The notes under the pieces: generated by a model | Databases searched by the model: none | Seen by the model: the letters and a program-made list of their open reading frames with translations, nothing else | Told to the model about the DNA's origin: nothing | NCBI RefSeq assembly: GCF_004916975.1 | Contig: NZ_STGQ01000001.1 | Coordinates: 2,467,939-2,531,938 of the forward strand | DNA from: Paenibacillus dokdonensis | GTDB taxonomy: Bacteria > Bacillota > Bacilli > Paenibacillales > Paenibacillaceae | Length of the DNA stretch: 64,000 nt | Direction: 5' to 3' | Program-made: the position numbers and the translations under genes | Shown here: piece by piece, positions 17,441 to 25,532 of the stretch | How positions within the stretch are numbered: position 1 is the stretch's first letter | Layout: each line of letters starts with the position of its first letter

Positions 17441-17823
17441 ATGGAAAATTTGAAAGAAAATATAAAGAAGATAGAACCTGATTTTCAGGTTACAAAAATA
17501 GATGAACATATTTATCATATGGTAATGCAAGATCCTTTTATGGCAGATTGTTGTTCATTCTTCTCTTCCATAGAGGAGTTTATGGAGCATGGAATTGGAT
17601 TCGTAATCATAAAGGATAACCAACTTGTTGCAGGTGCTTCTTCTTATACATTCCATGAAGGATGTATTGAAGTTACTATTGGGACACATGCTCAGTATAG
17701 GCGTTAAGGTCTAGCACTAGCTTGTGCAATCCAAACTGGGATGCAGCCAATTTAGAATCTGTTTCGCTTGCTGAAAAGTTGGGATACCAATTGGAAAGAG
17801 AATACGAAGTATATTCTATCTAA
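17441..17823 (+). pseudogene. GNAT acetyltransferase, decayed
   Basis: An open start (MENLKENIKKIEPDFQVTKI) leads into GAT/GNAT-like sequence, FVIIKDNQLVAGASSYTF and VTIGTHAQYRR. A TAA at 17705-17707 interrupts at the acetyl-CoA-binding loop (RR-stop-GLALACAIQ). After a deletion and frame change the tail NWDAANLESVSLAEKLGYQL ends at 17823. About 15 residues of the middle are missing. It has AAGGAAAGG upstream. Confidence 0.75.
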
Positions 17824-17842
17824 TCATTCATATTATTCATAA

Positions 17843-17866
17843 AACTAAAGGGAAACGTTAGTTAAA
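17843..17866 (+). repeat. R1 repeat copy
   Basis: ACTAAAGGGAAACGTTAGTT lies 20 bases after the end of the GNAT relic. The palindrome is almost perfect here, with CTAA and TTAG arms around GGGAAACG. Confidence 0.65.
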
Positions 17867-17930
17867 AGTCGATGCAGCTACCAACTTTAATGTCACTGAA
17901 CATTCATCTGTCAGGAAGAGATATGGGATA

Positions 17931-17968
17931 AAGCCAGAAGGGGGACGTGATCTTCTTGGCTTTTTTTG
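17931..17968 (+). terminator. Terminator-like hairpin
   Basis: AAGCCAGAAG (17931-17940) and CTTCTTGGCTT (17952-17962) pair with one bulge and are followed by seven T. It lies about 65 bases after an R1 core, in the same order as at other R1 copies. Confidence 0.6.
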
Positions 17969-18056
17969 GTTCTGCCAGGAGATAGTTTTAAGCCTCTCTC
18001 CCGATGAAAGTGTTAAGATGTTATACATCATTAATATTCATTGGAAGAAAATATTA

Positions 18057-18170
18057 ATGAAACATTCGGATGATGATTTGGTAATTCGACTACATAGACG
18101 GTCAGAAACAGCAAAAATGATAACAATGATTAATCGTGACCCATTTCATATGTTAACGGTTGAAGTTTGA
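18057..18170 (+). CDS. Small hypothetical ORF or gene fragment
   Basis: A 37-codon frame (MKHSDDDLVIRLHRRSETAK, then ending FHMLTVEV) with only a weak GGAAG upstream. The composition is protein-like. It may be the end of a lost gene. I recognise no family. Confidence 0.2.
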   Translation: MKHSDDDLVIRLHRRSETAKMITMINRDPFHMLTVEV

Positions 18171-18185
18171 GCTAATCCCTCCAAG

Positions 18186-18377
18186 GCCAGGTTATAATTC
18201 AGCGCTTCGATGCTCCAGACATCTTATAATCGTTTGGCAGCTGGCCCAATTCCTTGAGCTCACCGTGCGATCTGACAGGACAGAACAACTTTTCTTCCAC
18301 GCTTTCTGCCGCTGCTCGCCTTCGCGCAATTCATAGACTTTAAATCGAAGACATAAAAAACCGAACCTTTTTTTCAC
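18186..18377 (-). pseudogene. Possible frameshifted relic on the reverse strand
   Basis: A reverse frame reads FKVYELREGEQRQKAWKK, and a shifted frame continues ELKELGQLPNDYKMSGASKR and stops. Both parts look more protein-like than background and together would make a 60-residue protein. There is no clear ribosome-binding site and I cannot name a family. Confidence 0.22.
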
Positions 18378-18425
18378 TGAGCGACAATATAGGGTGTAAG
18401 CTGCTTACTCAGGAGGGCCCTCTGA

Positions 18426-18998
18426 ATGCAAAACGAATCGATGTACCACATGCTCACAAAAATGATCGAAGGAGATCAGCAGGCGTTTCACACGTTGTAT
18501 GATGCCACCTATCGGGATGTCTACCGGACTGTTTCTTTTCTAGTAGACCATCCACAGGATCGCGAAGATATCATGAATGAGATATACATGCAAATGTGGA
18601 CCTCGCTTCCTAACTACGATCCGAATCGTCCTTTCCACTTCTGGCTGCACGGCTTGGTCATTAGGCAAGTGCAGAGGTTCCGGGTGAAAAGCTGGAGGAG
18701 ATTTCGAATTTTCGAACGTATCCGTGTCTTTTCTCGGGAAGAGCACCATTGGGATCAGCCGATGTCGACGGATGGGACAGACCCCGAGATATCGAAGGCC
18801 ATGCACAAGCTGACCGATAAACAGCGAACGGTGATCATCCTCCGCTTTTACCACGACTATACGCTGGAGGAGATTGCCACATTACTCGCTATTCCGCTGG
18901 GTACAGTCAAGTCCAGATATCATGCCGGCCTGCAGTCGTTTCGAAAACACTTGGGAAGTCTCCCCCTGGAAAGGATGGACAAGAACAATGCCTATTGA
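18426..18998 (+). CDS. ECF-type RNA polymerase sigma factor
   Basis: A 190-residue extracytoplasmic-function sigma factor. Region 2 lies at about residues 20-90 (DVYRTVSFLVDHPQDREDIM, then EIYMQMW). Region 4 lies at about 125-175, with MHKLTDKQRTVIILRFYHDY and LAIPLGTVKSRYHAGL. It would direct RNA polymerase to a stress regulon. CAGGAGGGCC precedes ATG 18426. Its stop overlaps the next gene by 11 bases, which marks the neighbour as its membrane anti-sigma partner. ECF factors of this kind usually autoregulate, but I could not single out the promoter. Confidence 0.92.
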   Translation: MQNESMYHMLTKMIEGDQQAFHTLYDATYRDVYRTVSFLVDHPQDREDIMNEIYMQMWTSLPNYDPNRPFHFWLHGLVIRQVQRFRVKSWRRFRIFERIRVFSREEHHWDQPMSTDGTDPEISKAMHKLTDKQRTVIILRFYHDYTLEEIATLLAIPLGTVKSRYHAGLQSFRKHLGSLPLERMDKNNAY

Positions 18999-20058
18999 AA
19001 GCGAAATCCGCGAGTACTTGCACAGAGAGGCAGAGACCATGGAATGCCCCCGGGCCGTTTCCAAACGAATCGAACAATCCTATTCTCAATACGTACAACG
19101 ACAAAGGAGCAAAAAAACGATGAAAAAACGATTAATCGGCGGCATCATTGCTGCAGTAATTATGATTCCAACCGCGGCATTCGCGGCGCCTCCCCTCATT
19201 GAAATGGTAACGAGAACACCGATGACGGCTGAACAAGTCAAGACGGATGCGGTTGGCCAAGCAGCGCTTGAAAAGCTGTATCGCTCTTATCCGGAAACCA
19301 AGTCGTTTGAAATTATCGACGCCAGTAAGCTTGGAGGAGACCCAGCGAATGTAAGTCAGGGGAAAGCCATTCAAACAAGCATCGTGCTGCAGGAAAAGGG
19401 AGATTCCGGAAAAAAGATCCGACTTGACTTGAACGGTATTACGGGCGAAATTGAACATGTGAACCAAGAGAATTGGGAGCCTCAGGAGAAGCCGGTCATC
19501 TCCTTAACCGATCAAGAAATCAAATCGAAGGTAGATGCTCTCATTAACAAACTGTACAGCGGCACCGGTAAGTACGAATACAGCATGGAGCCGATACAGA
19601 ATGCGGACCAAAAAACGTTTATATTGAACTACACCGAAAAGGGATCAACAACACCGTTCTATCAGGCATTGGTTCAAGGGAATACGATCAGCGTTTCTCT
19701 AATCGGAGGCGGCCCTGCTCCATCCGTAGAAGGATTTTTCACGACAAACGGCAAGCCTGACTATACTGCGGATGACTTTTTAAACGATGAAAAGCTCTTT
19801 TCATTACTTCACATGAGTCCAGCAGCATTGAAACAAGAATTAGCAAAGGGTACATCTGTCGTCGAGATCGCAGCATCTAAGAAGATTTCCCAACAGCAAG
19901 TCATGGACGTGATCGCAAGTACGCAGGCCAAAAAACAAATCCAAGCCGATCCGCATGGAGGAACTACTGATGACGATCGTACACTGGAACAATTGAAACG
20001 GATTCTTGAACCCAAAGTATCGCAAGTGATTGAACACAAAACAGAAACGCCTTGGTAG
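18988..20058 (+). CDS. Membrane-bound anti-sigma factor-like protein
   Basis: A 356-residue protein translated from ATG 18988, inside the end of the sigma gene. Residues 1-48 are cytoplasmic and charged, as for a sigma-binding region. Residues 49-66 form one membrane segment (IGGIIAAVIMIPTAAFA), and about 290 residues face outward. The outer part has no enzyme motif; it contains a PepSY-like stretch (KIRLDLNGITGEIEHVNQE) and near its end a helical piece, LAKGTSVVEIAASKKISQQQ. The zinc motif of ZAS anti-sigma factors is absent, so the link to anti-sigma function rests on gene position and topology. Confidence 0.78.
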   Translation: MPIESEIREYLHREAETMECPRAVSKRIEQSYSQYVQRQRSKKTMKKRLIGGIIAAVIMIPTAAFAAPPLIEMVTRTPMTAEQVKTDAVGQAALEKLYRSYPETKSFEIIDASKLGGDPANVSQGKAIQTSIVLQEKGDSGKKIRLDLNGITGEIEHVNQENWEPQEKPVISLTDQEIKSKVDALINKLYSGTGKYEYSMEPIQNADQKTFILNYTEKGSTTPFYQALVQGNTISVSLIGGGPAPSVEGFFTTNGKPDYTADDFLNDEKLFSLLHMSPAALKQELAKGTSVVEIAASKKISQQQVMDVIASTQAKKQIQADPHGGTTDDDRTLEQLKRILEPKVSQVIEHKTETPW

Positions 20059-20068
20059 AGAAAGCAAT

Positions 20069-20098
20069 ACAGGCGCCAGAAATGGCGCCTGTATTTTA
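20069..20098 (+). terminator. Terminator of the sigma/anti-sigma operon
   Basis: ACAGGCGCC (20069-20077) and GGCGCCTGT (20084-20092) form a perfect stem with loop AGAAAT, followed by ATTTTATTTTT. Confidence 0.88.
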
Positions 20099-20116
20099 TT
20101 TTTAAGATATTATTTC

Positions 20117-20272
20117 ATGATGTCATTCGAAATGCTTATCCATCATGAATTCAAAGTGACCCGAACCAAGGGACAGATAGTCAAAGGAGGAGGCTTCGCC
20201 ATGGTAAACAATGAATTGGTTTGTGAAACAGAAATAATGTTTGCATTTAATACAATTGAGACATTCAACTAA
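20117..20272 (+). pseudogene. C-terminal relic of a FabZ-type dehydratase
   Basis: The frame reads HHEFKVTRTKGQIVKGGGFA, then VNNELVCETEIMFAF. This matches the last strands of 3-hydroxyacyl-ACP dehydratase FabZ (RTKGRI.KG.G.A.VD.ELVCEAEIMFA). The active-site His and Glu portion is missing. The stop codon TAA at 20270-20272 lies inside the R1 core that follows, so the repeat defines the present end. Confidence 0.65.
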
Positions 20273-20338
20273 CGGGACACGATAGCTCAATAAAGATATT
20301 TGAAGGCAGCTGGCTTCTTGATCGGCTGCTTTTTTGGG
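20266..20338 (+). repeat. R1 repeat copy with terminator hairpin
   Basis: CAACTAACGGGACACGATAG, then CTCAATAAAG: a very good R1 core. It is followed by GCAGC (20306-20310), GCTGC (20325-20329) and TTTTTT, a typical intrinsic terminator. This copy best shows the full R1 unit: palindrome, AATAAA, hairpin, T-run. Confidence 0.75.
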
Positions 20339-20379
20339 GCTTCAAACGCAAGTCAAAGCTTCTTCATAAGACTTATTTT

Positions 20380-20399
20380 ATTGTTTTTACCAAAACAAT
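20380..20399. promoter_or_regulatory. Candidate MarR operator, site 1
   Basis: ATTGTTTT (20380-20387) and AAAACAAT (20392-20399) form a perfect 8-base palindrome around TACC. The same TTGTTTT/AAAACAA half-sites recur at 20473, 22159 and 22625, in the stretch bounded by the monooxygenase and MarR genes. Confidence 0.45.
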
Positions 20400-20472
20400 T
20401 TAAATATTTTATATTGTTTTGATTTAATATCTATGATACTATAATTTTGTTTCCCGAAAAACATTATACTAT

Positions 20473-20494
20473 TTTTGTTTCGATCAAAACAAAA
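20473..20494. promoter_or_regulatory. Candidate MarR operator, site 2
   Basis: TTTTGTTT (20473-20480) and AAACAAAA (20487-20494) form a palindrome immediately before the GGGGAGG ribosome-binding site of the RidA relic that heads the monooxygenase unit. Its place overlaps where the transcript starts, as expected for repression. Confidence 0.5.
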
Positions 20495-20510
20495 TCTGGG
20501 GAGGTAGCGC

Positions 20511-20630
20511 ATGAAAAGAATAAATCCGAGTACCCTCACACAAACAGTAGTACCTTTATAAAGTGTTCAGGCGCTTGCCTTTGAGGAATGGTTAATTGAA
20601 GTGGATGCAATTGCATCGATTTCTAACTAA
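20511..20630 (+). pseudogene. RidA family protein with its middle deleted
   Basis: GGGGAGG precedes ATG 20511. The first residues MKRINPSTLTQTVVPL match a RidA/YjgF start. A TAA follows at 20559-20561, and the same frame goes on as VQALAFEEWLIEVDAIASIS, which is the RidA C-terminus (WLIEVDAIA). About 90 internal residues are missing. RidA proteins destroy reactive imine intermediates, so the gene once formed an operon with the monooxygenase 12 bases downstream. Confidence 0.75.
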
Positions 20631-20642
20631 GAGAGGAGAAAT

Positions 20643-22148
20643 ATGAAAATGAATTATGATGTGATTATCATCGGCGGGGGACCTGTCGGCATGATGTTGG
20701 CAGGGGAACTCGCTTTGGCGGATGTCAAGGTTTGTGTTTTGGAGAAGTTAGAAGATACCACCCCATACTCTAGGGCACTTAGCATCCATCCTCGTACATT
20801 AGAAATTCTGGACTTGCGCGGTTTAAAAACGGAATTGTTGAAGATTGGTAAACCGCTGCCGACCGGGCATTTTGCAGGCTTGGAAACTCGGTTGGACTTT
20901 ACGGTCATTGACTCTTCATCCAATTATTCATTGTTTATCGCCCAATCGGAAACCGAGAAGGTACTGGAGCGCAGAGCCAGAGAGTTAGGTGCAGAAATAC
21001 GACGAGGAACGAAAGTATCGTCCATCTCCCCAAATTCAGATTATGTAGAAGTGATAGCCACTGGAACTGAAGGCGAAATGACATTAACAGCAGCATATGT
21101 GGTTGGTGCAGACGGAGCCGGAAGTATTGTACGTAAACAGGCGAACATTCCCTTTAATGGAACGGATGCAACACTTACCTCGGTTCAAGGCGATGTTGTG
21201 TTTAAACGCCCGCCTGCAACGAGTGTCGTGTCCAGCTTTAACGAGAACGGGATGATCATGATCGTTCCTGTGTCTAAAGAGTTGCACCGAGTAGTCTTTA
21301 TCGATCCGGATAGAAAATCTATTCCCAAGGATACACCCGTCACACTTGAAGAAATACGCTCGGCAATGTTCCGCATGTTAGGGGATGACTTCGGGATTTC
21401 GGATCCGTACTGGATGACTCGCTTTGGCAATGCTACACGACAAGCTGACCGTTACAGAGAGGGGAGACTTTTCCTTGCAGGAGATGCTGCTCATATTCAT
21501 TTCCCTGCCGGAGGTCAAGGTATGAATGTGGGACTACAAGAAGCTATGAACCTTGGGTGGAAACTGGCTGCGCAAGTAAAAGGATGGGCGCCCGAGGGGT
21601 TGCTCGATAGTTACCATGAAGAGCGTTTTCCCGTCAATTCAGCATTGCTTAGTAATACACGTGTTCAAACCCTACTATTAGGTACCGATTTTTCATCTAC
21701 TACGATCCATCTGCGAAAAATGATATCAGATTTATTGGAATATCCGGAAGCAAACTACCACTTAGCGAGTCAAATTGCAGCCGTGGATGTTGGCTATAAA
21801 ACGCTTGACTCAGTTTCTGCACATCCGTTAAATGGTCGCAGGCTTGCAGAGATCAAATTGCGTAAGGAAAACGGCGATCTCTTCAGCAGTTACGAACTCT
21901 TCCGAGAAGGTAAATATGTATTGTTAAGCCTCGTTAATGATCCTATCGTAGAAGGCATCATTCGTCGTCTGCCAATTCAGCATTTCACTTTTGTTAGCGC
22001 GACGCTGGTGGAACCAGCTCTTGACTGGAACAATGTACACACAGCAATGATTCGACCGGATGGATATATCGCATGGGCAATTTCCGATCAAGAAAATGAA
22101 TTGGAACAATGCATTGAGGAAGGAGTTAAGAGTATCAGCAAAGAGTAA
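20643..22148 (+). CDS. FAD-dependent aromatic monooxygenase
   Basis: A 501-residue class A flavoprotein hydroxylase of the PheA/TfdB type, which includes rifampicin and tetracycline-modifying members. GGGPVGMMLAGEL (residues 10-22) binds the ADP part of FAD, VGADGAGSIVRK is the DG motif, and RLFLAGDAAHIHFPAGGQGM is the GD motif. The C-terminal 130 residues form the thioredoxin-like domain of the family. It uses NAD(P)H and O2 to hydroxylate an aromatic substrate; which one is unknown. GAGAGGAGAA gives ATG 20643 or 20649. It is probably controlled by the MarR protein encoded after it. Confidence 0.9.
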   Translation: MKMNYDVIIIGGGPVGMMLAGELALADVKVCVLEKLEDTTPYSRALSIHPRTLEILDLRGLKTELLKIGKPLPTGHFAGLETRLDFTVIDSSSNYSLFIAQSETEKVLERRARELGAEIRRGTKVSSISPNSDYVEVIATGTEGEMTLTAAYVVGADGAGSIVRKQANIPFNGTDATLTSVQGDVVFKRPPATSVVSSFNENGMIMIVPVSKELHRVVFIDPDRKSIPKDTPVTLEEIRSAMFRMLGDDFGISDPYWMTRFGNATRQADRYREGRLFLAGDAAHIHFPAGGQGMNVGLQEAMNLGWKLAAQVKGWAPEGLLDSYHEERFPVNSALLSNTRVQTLLLGTDFSSTTIHLRKMISDLLEYPEANYHLASQIAAVDVGYKTLDSVSAHPLNGRRLAEIKLRKENGDLFSSYELFREGKYVLLSLVNDPIVEGIIRRLPIQHFTFVSATLVEPALDWNNVHTAMIRPDGYIAWAISDQENELEQCIEEGVKSISKE

Positions 22149-22158
22149 TTTTTTTAAT

Positions 22159-22227
22159 CTTATTGTTTTGAGAGAAACAATAAGAAAGCTCGGAAGCCTC
22201 TGATTCATCGCTTTCCGGGCTTTCTTA
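22159..22227. terminator. Operator-like palindrome merging into a hairpin terminator
   Basis: CTTATTGTTT (22159-22168) and AAACAATAAG (22175-22184) form a 10-base palindrome like the MarR sites upstream. The right arm overlaps TAAGAAAGC...GCTTTCTTA with inner CGGAAG/CTTTCCG (22181-22227), a long stem at the end of the monooxygenase gene. The two structures are mutually exclusive in RNA. Confidence 0.5.
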
Positions 22228-22230
22228 TTG

Positions 22231-22614
22231 GAGGCGTTGGGATGAAAAAGTTTCCGTTTGTACCTAACACTCGCGATGTCATCCACGTTTTGGTGTGCTA
22301 ATTTCAACGCGGGGAAAACTGTCTTAGTCGTGATGAGTCCAATGCAAGTAGCAGCTTGGAGGTTCGTCCTTGAGGTATATTCATTTTTGCTTTGTATTGG
22401 GTCAAAGAACGCCCGACCTGGTCGTCGATTAGACCTTATGTAGGGATCTATTTAATAATGGAGTTCTCTGGAATCTTTATGATGAATATTTTCCTGTTCA
22501 CTTTTGACGATGGTGATATCTGCCTTATCGGGAGAAAGTATAGGGATGGCGAAGTGTATTGGGGCTCTTATGACTATTACAGGGATATTTTGGTCTACAA
22601 GGTTCCAAAAATAA
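22231..22614 (+). pseudogene. EamA/DMT family transporter with frame changes and lost middle
   Basis: The pieces read MKKFPFV, then LTLAMSSTFWCANFNAGKT and MSPMQVAAWRF, then in another frame YWVKERPTWSSIRPYVGIYL, and finally LTMVISALSGESIGMAKCIG and ITGIFWSTRFQK. They are the first 75 and the last 45 residues of a ten-helix drug/metabolite transporter; about 150 residues between are gone. At least two frame changes are needed besides the deletion. It probably was the exporter partner of the monooxygenase or of the MarR regulator. Confidence 0.75.
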
Positions 22615-22624
22615 GCGTATCAAA

Positions 22625-22652
22625 TGTTTTTTGCGAAACAATTATGTATAAT
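22625..22652. promoter_or_regulatory. MarR gene promoter with candidate autoregulatory operator
   Basis: TGTTT (22625-22629) and AAACA (22636-22640) form a palindrome over the likely -35 region, with a perfect TATAAT -10 box at 22647-22652. The gene starts at 22688. The half-sites are the same as those before the RidA/monooxygenase unit. Confidence 0.5.
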
Positions 22653-22687
22653 GAGGAAAGATACGCGAATAGAGGAGACCAAAGAAA

Positions 22688-23173
22688 ATGCAGCCAACGG
22701 ATCTTTCTAAACAATGGATTTTTAAAAGCTTTATCCATCTTATGAGTCAACAGGACATAAGGGAAAGCAAGTTATCCGTCAGAATGAGTGAGGAACTACA
22801 TATATTCGAAAAGGAATTTGGCGAAAAGGGGAATTTGACCTTGTCGGAGATTCACCTCATCGCATGTATCGGAGATTTCTCACCGATCAATGTCACCTCC
22901 ATTTCAGAAAAAACCGGATTAACCAAAGGGTCCATCACAAGAATTAGCAAAAAACTTCTAAAACTGGCCTTGATTAAAAGACAGCAGATTAATGACAATA
23001 AAAAAGAAGTCTATTATAGTTTGACTGCAAAAGGCCAAAAAGTTTATGTTATCCATCATCGAATCCATCTAGAAATTGAAGAACGATTCATGAATTTTCT
23101 TGATAAGTATACTGCTGATGAGCTTGTTTTTGCGAGCAAGTTCATCCAGGATTTAACGGAGTGGGATTACTGA
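22688..23173 (+). CDS. MarR family transcriptional regulator
   Basis: A 161-residue regulator. The winged helix lies at residues 45-115, reading LTLSEIHLIACIGDFSPINV, then ISEKTGLTKGSITRISKKL and the wing KRQQINDNKKEVYYSLTAKG. MarR proteins repress genes for aromatic-compound or drug resistance until a small ligand binds. GAGGAGACC precedes ATG 22688. Palindromes with TTGTTTT half-sites lie over its own promoter and before the RidA-monooxygenase unit upstream, so both are likely targets. The transporter relic between them fits a former detoxification locus. Confidence 0.88.
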   Translation: MQPTDLSKQWIFKSFIHLMSQQDIRESKLSVRMSEELHIFEKEFGEKGNLTLSEIHLIACIGDFSPINVTSISEKTGLTKGSITRISKKLLKLALIKRQQINDNKKEVYYSLTAKGQKVYVIHHRIHLEIEERFMNFLDKYTADELVFASKFIQDLTEWDY

Positions 23174-23249
23174 AGGATGTACGCTTGAATCGTCGATAAA
23201 ATACACTTCTAATAGAACGTAAACATGAAATTCTGGAAGGATTACTTTA

Positions 23250-24128
23250 ATGTCAATGATTACAAATAGGATACCAATCATTCCAGGCGATATGCTCCAA
23301 ATAAGTGATTTCAAAGTCTTTTCACTTAGTAAAGAAGAGGAGAATTTGGAATTAGTATATCAAGGGCTACACCGGCATGATTGTTTCGAGATGTTTTGGG
23401 TAACGAAAGGGCAAGGGACAGTACGAATTGATTTTCAAAGTTACACGCTGTCACCCAATACACTCGTGCTGATCTCTCCTGGTCAGATTCATGGCTGGGT
23501 GGATGAAAATCCGGTCCAAGAGGTTGAAGGTTACATGCTTATTTTCTCTTCTGAACTAATGGCCAGACAAAAACCGGAACTAGCAGGTTGGTCACCAACC
23601 ATGTTATTTGAAATGATGGGCGGCAATTCATTTCAGCTATTGAATGAAGAACAGGCTTTCATTTTTAATGAGCTTTTTCGATTGCTTGCGCGCGAGCAAG
23701 CCAAGGTTCAGAAGGATCAGACGATTGCCGTACGTAGCTATATTGAGCTGCTACTGATCGAAATGAGTAGAATCGAGGATCATTGGCAGCAGAGCCATAG
23801 AGAAGAAGCGGGCTTTAAATTGAGCCGGCAGTATTTACTTGCTGTTGAGATGCATTTCCGTTCTACAACAATTGTGTCGGAGTATGCTTCCATGCTGTAT
23901 GTTACTTCTAACCATCTGAACGATTCGATTAAAAAAACGCTAGGTATTTCTGCCAGTGATGTTCTGAGGGATCGGCAGTTACTGGAAGCTAAGCGCCTCC
24001 TCAGTCATTCCAAAGCCCAGGTGGATGAGATTGCATCACACATTGGTTTTCGCGATTCATCCTACTTTGGACGTTGGTTTAAAAAGAACATGGGAATGTC
24101 TCCAACGACATTTCGTAAGCTGAATTAG
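23250..24128 (+). CDS. AraC family transcriptional regulator with cupin domain
   Basis: A 292-residue regulator. The N-terminal cupin pocket contains GLHRHDCFEMFWVTKGQGTV and ISPGQIHGWVDE. The C-terminal pair of helix-turn-helices reads ASMLYVTSNHLNDSIKKTLG and IASHIGFRDSSYFGRWFKKN. ATG 23250 follows GGAAGGA. It lies between the MarR gene and the Fur-controlled nitroreductase pair, all on one strand, and a terminator separates it from the latter. The ligand is unknown. Confidence 0.88.
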   Translation: MSMITNRIPIIPGDMLQISDFKVFSLSKEEENLELVYQGLHRHDCFEMFWVTKGQGTVRIDFQSYTLSPNTLVLISPGQIHGWVDENPVQEVEGYMLIFSSELMARQKPELAGWSPTMLFEMMGGNSFQLLNEEQAFIFNELFRLLAREQAKVQKDQTIAVRSYIELLLIEMSRIEDHWQQSHREEAGFKLSRQYLLAVEMHFRSTTIVSEYASMLYVTSNHLNDSIKKTLGISASDVLRDRQLLEAKRLLSHSKAQVDEIASHIGFRDSSYFGRWFKKNMGMSPTTFRKLN

Positions 24129-24139
24129 TTCTCCCATTT

Positions 24140-24179
24140 AAACGCTTCTTCATCCTTGTGGTGATGATGCGTTTTTTTC
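24140..24179 (+). terminator. Terminator
   Basis: AAACGC (24140-24145) with inner CATC pairs with GATG and GCGTTT (24169-24174), followed by TTTTT, 12 bases after the AraC gene. Confidence 0.75.
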
Positions 24180-24237
24180 TGACAAATGGGGAAATAAACC
24201 GGACTTATAACGGTATTTGCTTTGTATATATTGAATC

Positions 24238-24256
24238 TGAGAATCATTATCAATTA
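24238..24256. promoter_or_regulatory. Fur box before the nitroreductase pair
   Basis: TGAGAATCATTATCAATTA is close to the Fur consensus and nearly identical to the site at 1619. It is 30 bases before the GGAG of the first nitroreductase gene, so iron starvation should induce the pair. Confidence 0.82.
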
Positions 24257-24284
24257 AGATGAGTTGAAAAAGGAGTGAAGATAT

Positions 24285-24857
24285 ATGGAATCAAAACAAT
24301 TAATCAAAGAAAGACGAACGATTCGTAGATTCAGCGACCGTTCTGTACAGTCACAGCGATTATTAGAACTACTATCTGAAGCTGAGCGGCTGTACTCAGA
24401 TGAGGAGCCGGTACGCACGCGATATATTTTTGCATTAAGTCCCGATGAAAAGCTACGTCTTGCCGATTATTTGATGGAGAAGGCCGTAGAGAATTCTATT
24501 GTTAAGGTAGCGTTGTCACCGATTCTAAAAAGCTATCATAAGCATTTTCGACAAGTCCCAGCCATAATTATTGTTGTTGCACAGCAAAGTGGTGATCGAA
24601 TACAAGATGAAATGATATTTGGAACCACGTGCCGAATCATACAGAGTTTTCAACTTCTTGCGTGGGAAGAGGGGATGGGTATGCTTTGGATGACTGATCC
24701 GCTCCTTATGAAAGAAGCGTTTTTTAAAAATATTGGAATCAAGGAAGGCGAAAAGTTTATGGGCATGTTAAACATTGGTTATCCCGAAAAAGTTCCAAAA
24801 GGAAGGTCACGCACGCTTGCTGAGAAACGTTGGGATGTCTTAGAAGGTTTGAATTGA
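24285..24857 (+). CDS. Nitroreductase family protein, first of a pair
   Basis: A 190-residue FMN-dependent nitroreductase-like protein. The family start LIKERRTIRRFSDRSV binds the FMN phosphate through Arg residues; FGTTCRIIQSFQLLAWEEGM is the conserved helix and GMLNIGYPEK the C-terminal strand. It transfers electrons from NAD(P)H to a small acceptor. AAAAAGGAGTG sets ATG 24285. With a Fur box directly upstream, a role in iron handling, such as reducing ferric complexes, is more likely than nitro-compound metabolism; that is inference. The next gene is a second, shorter family member. Confidence 0.85.
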   Translation: MESKQLIKERRTIRRFSDRSVQSQRLLELLSEAERLYSDEEPVRTRYIFALSPDEKLRLADYLMEKAVENSIVKVALSPILKSYHKHFRQVPAIIIVVAQQSGDRIQDEMIFGTTCRIIQSFQLLAWEEGMGMLWMTDPLLMKEAFFKNIGIKEGEKFMGMLNIGYPEKVPKGRSRTLAEKRWDVLEGLN

Positions 24858-24925
24858 TTATGCCTACAACTTAATATCAAATGAAATAAATAGCGTAAAA
24901 GTATTCATTTAGGAGGAAGTATAAA

Positions 24926-25426
24926 ATGTCACTGCAGAATATGCCTATAATGCCTTTAAACCGATTTGAACAGGAGCCCCGACCAGTGCTTCAAGACTTT
25001 CTCCTAGAACTACTCAATCTTGCGGTATGGGCTCCAAATCACGGATTAAGGGAGCCTTGGCGATTTGTATATATAGATCAGGAACTGGGTAGGAAAATGG
25101 AATGGTTCCGCGATGAACCAGCTGCACATCTAGTTATAGTAAATGTACTTAACTCGTTGCCTTACAGACAGGCTGAAGATACGGCTGCTACATTTTGTTT
25201 AATTCAAAATTTTCAAATCCTTGCTTGGGAACAATTGTTAGCTGTAAACATTACTTACCCCGAGTGGAGATATGATCCCAATGTATGCGACAAAATGAAC
25301 GTGACAAACAAGGAACATATCGTTGCGGTATTAGAACTGGGCTACGTAAAGGCGGAAAAAGTAAAACGAGTTCTGAAAGTTCAACAACGAATGGATCGTG
25401 AAGTAAACTGGAGCTTACTCAAGTAA
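24926..25426 (+). CDS. Nitroreductase-like protein, second of a pair
   Basis: A 166-residue protein of the same fold as the preceding gene but shorter. LELLNLAVWAPNHGLREPWR is the typical start of nitroreductases, and DTAATFCLIQNFQILAWEQL and IVAVLELGYVKAEK follow in order. It has lost the usual Arg-rich N-terminal FMN segment, so it may work as the partner subunit of a heterodimer. AGGAGGAAG precedes ATG 24926, and only 68 bases without a terminator separate the genes, so both are under the same Fur box. Confidence 0.8.
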   Translation: MSLQNMPIMPLNRFEQEPRPVLQDFLLELLNLAVWAPNHGLREPWRFVYIDQELGRKMEWFRDEPAAHLVIVNVLNSLPYRQAEDTAATFCLIQNFQILAWEQLLAVNITYPEWRYDPNVCDKMNVTNKEHIVAVLELGYVKAEKVKRVLKVQQRMDREVNWSLLK

Positions 25427-25532
25427 ACATTTTTCAGGGGGAGAACCAATCTGAACTGTAGGAGAAGGAGATGCTTAAGCTGCTTCGCCAATCTATTTTG
25501 GAAGGAATGGTATTCATGATCAAATTAACATT

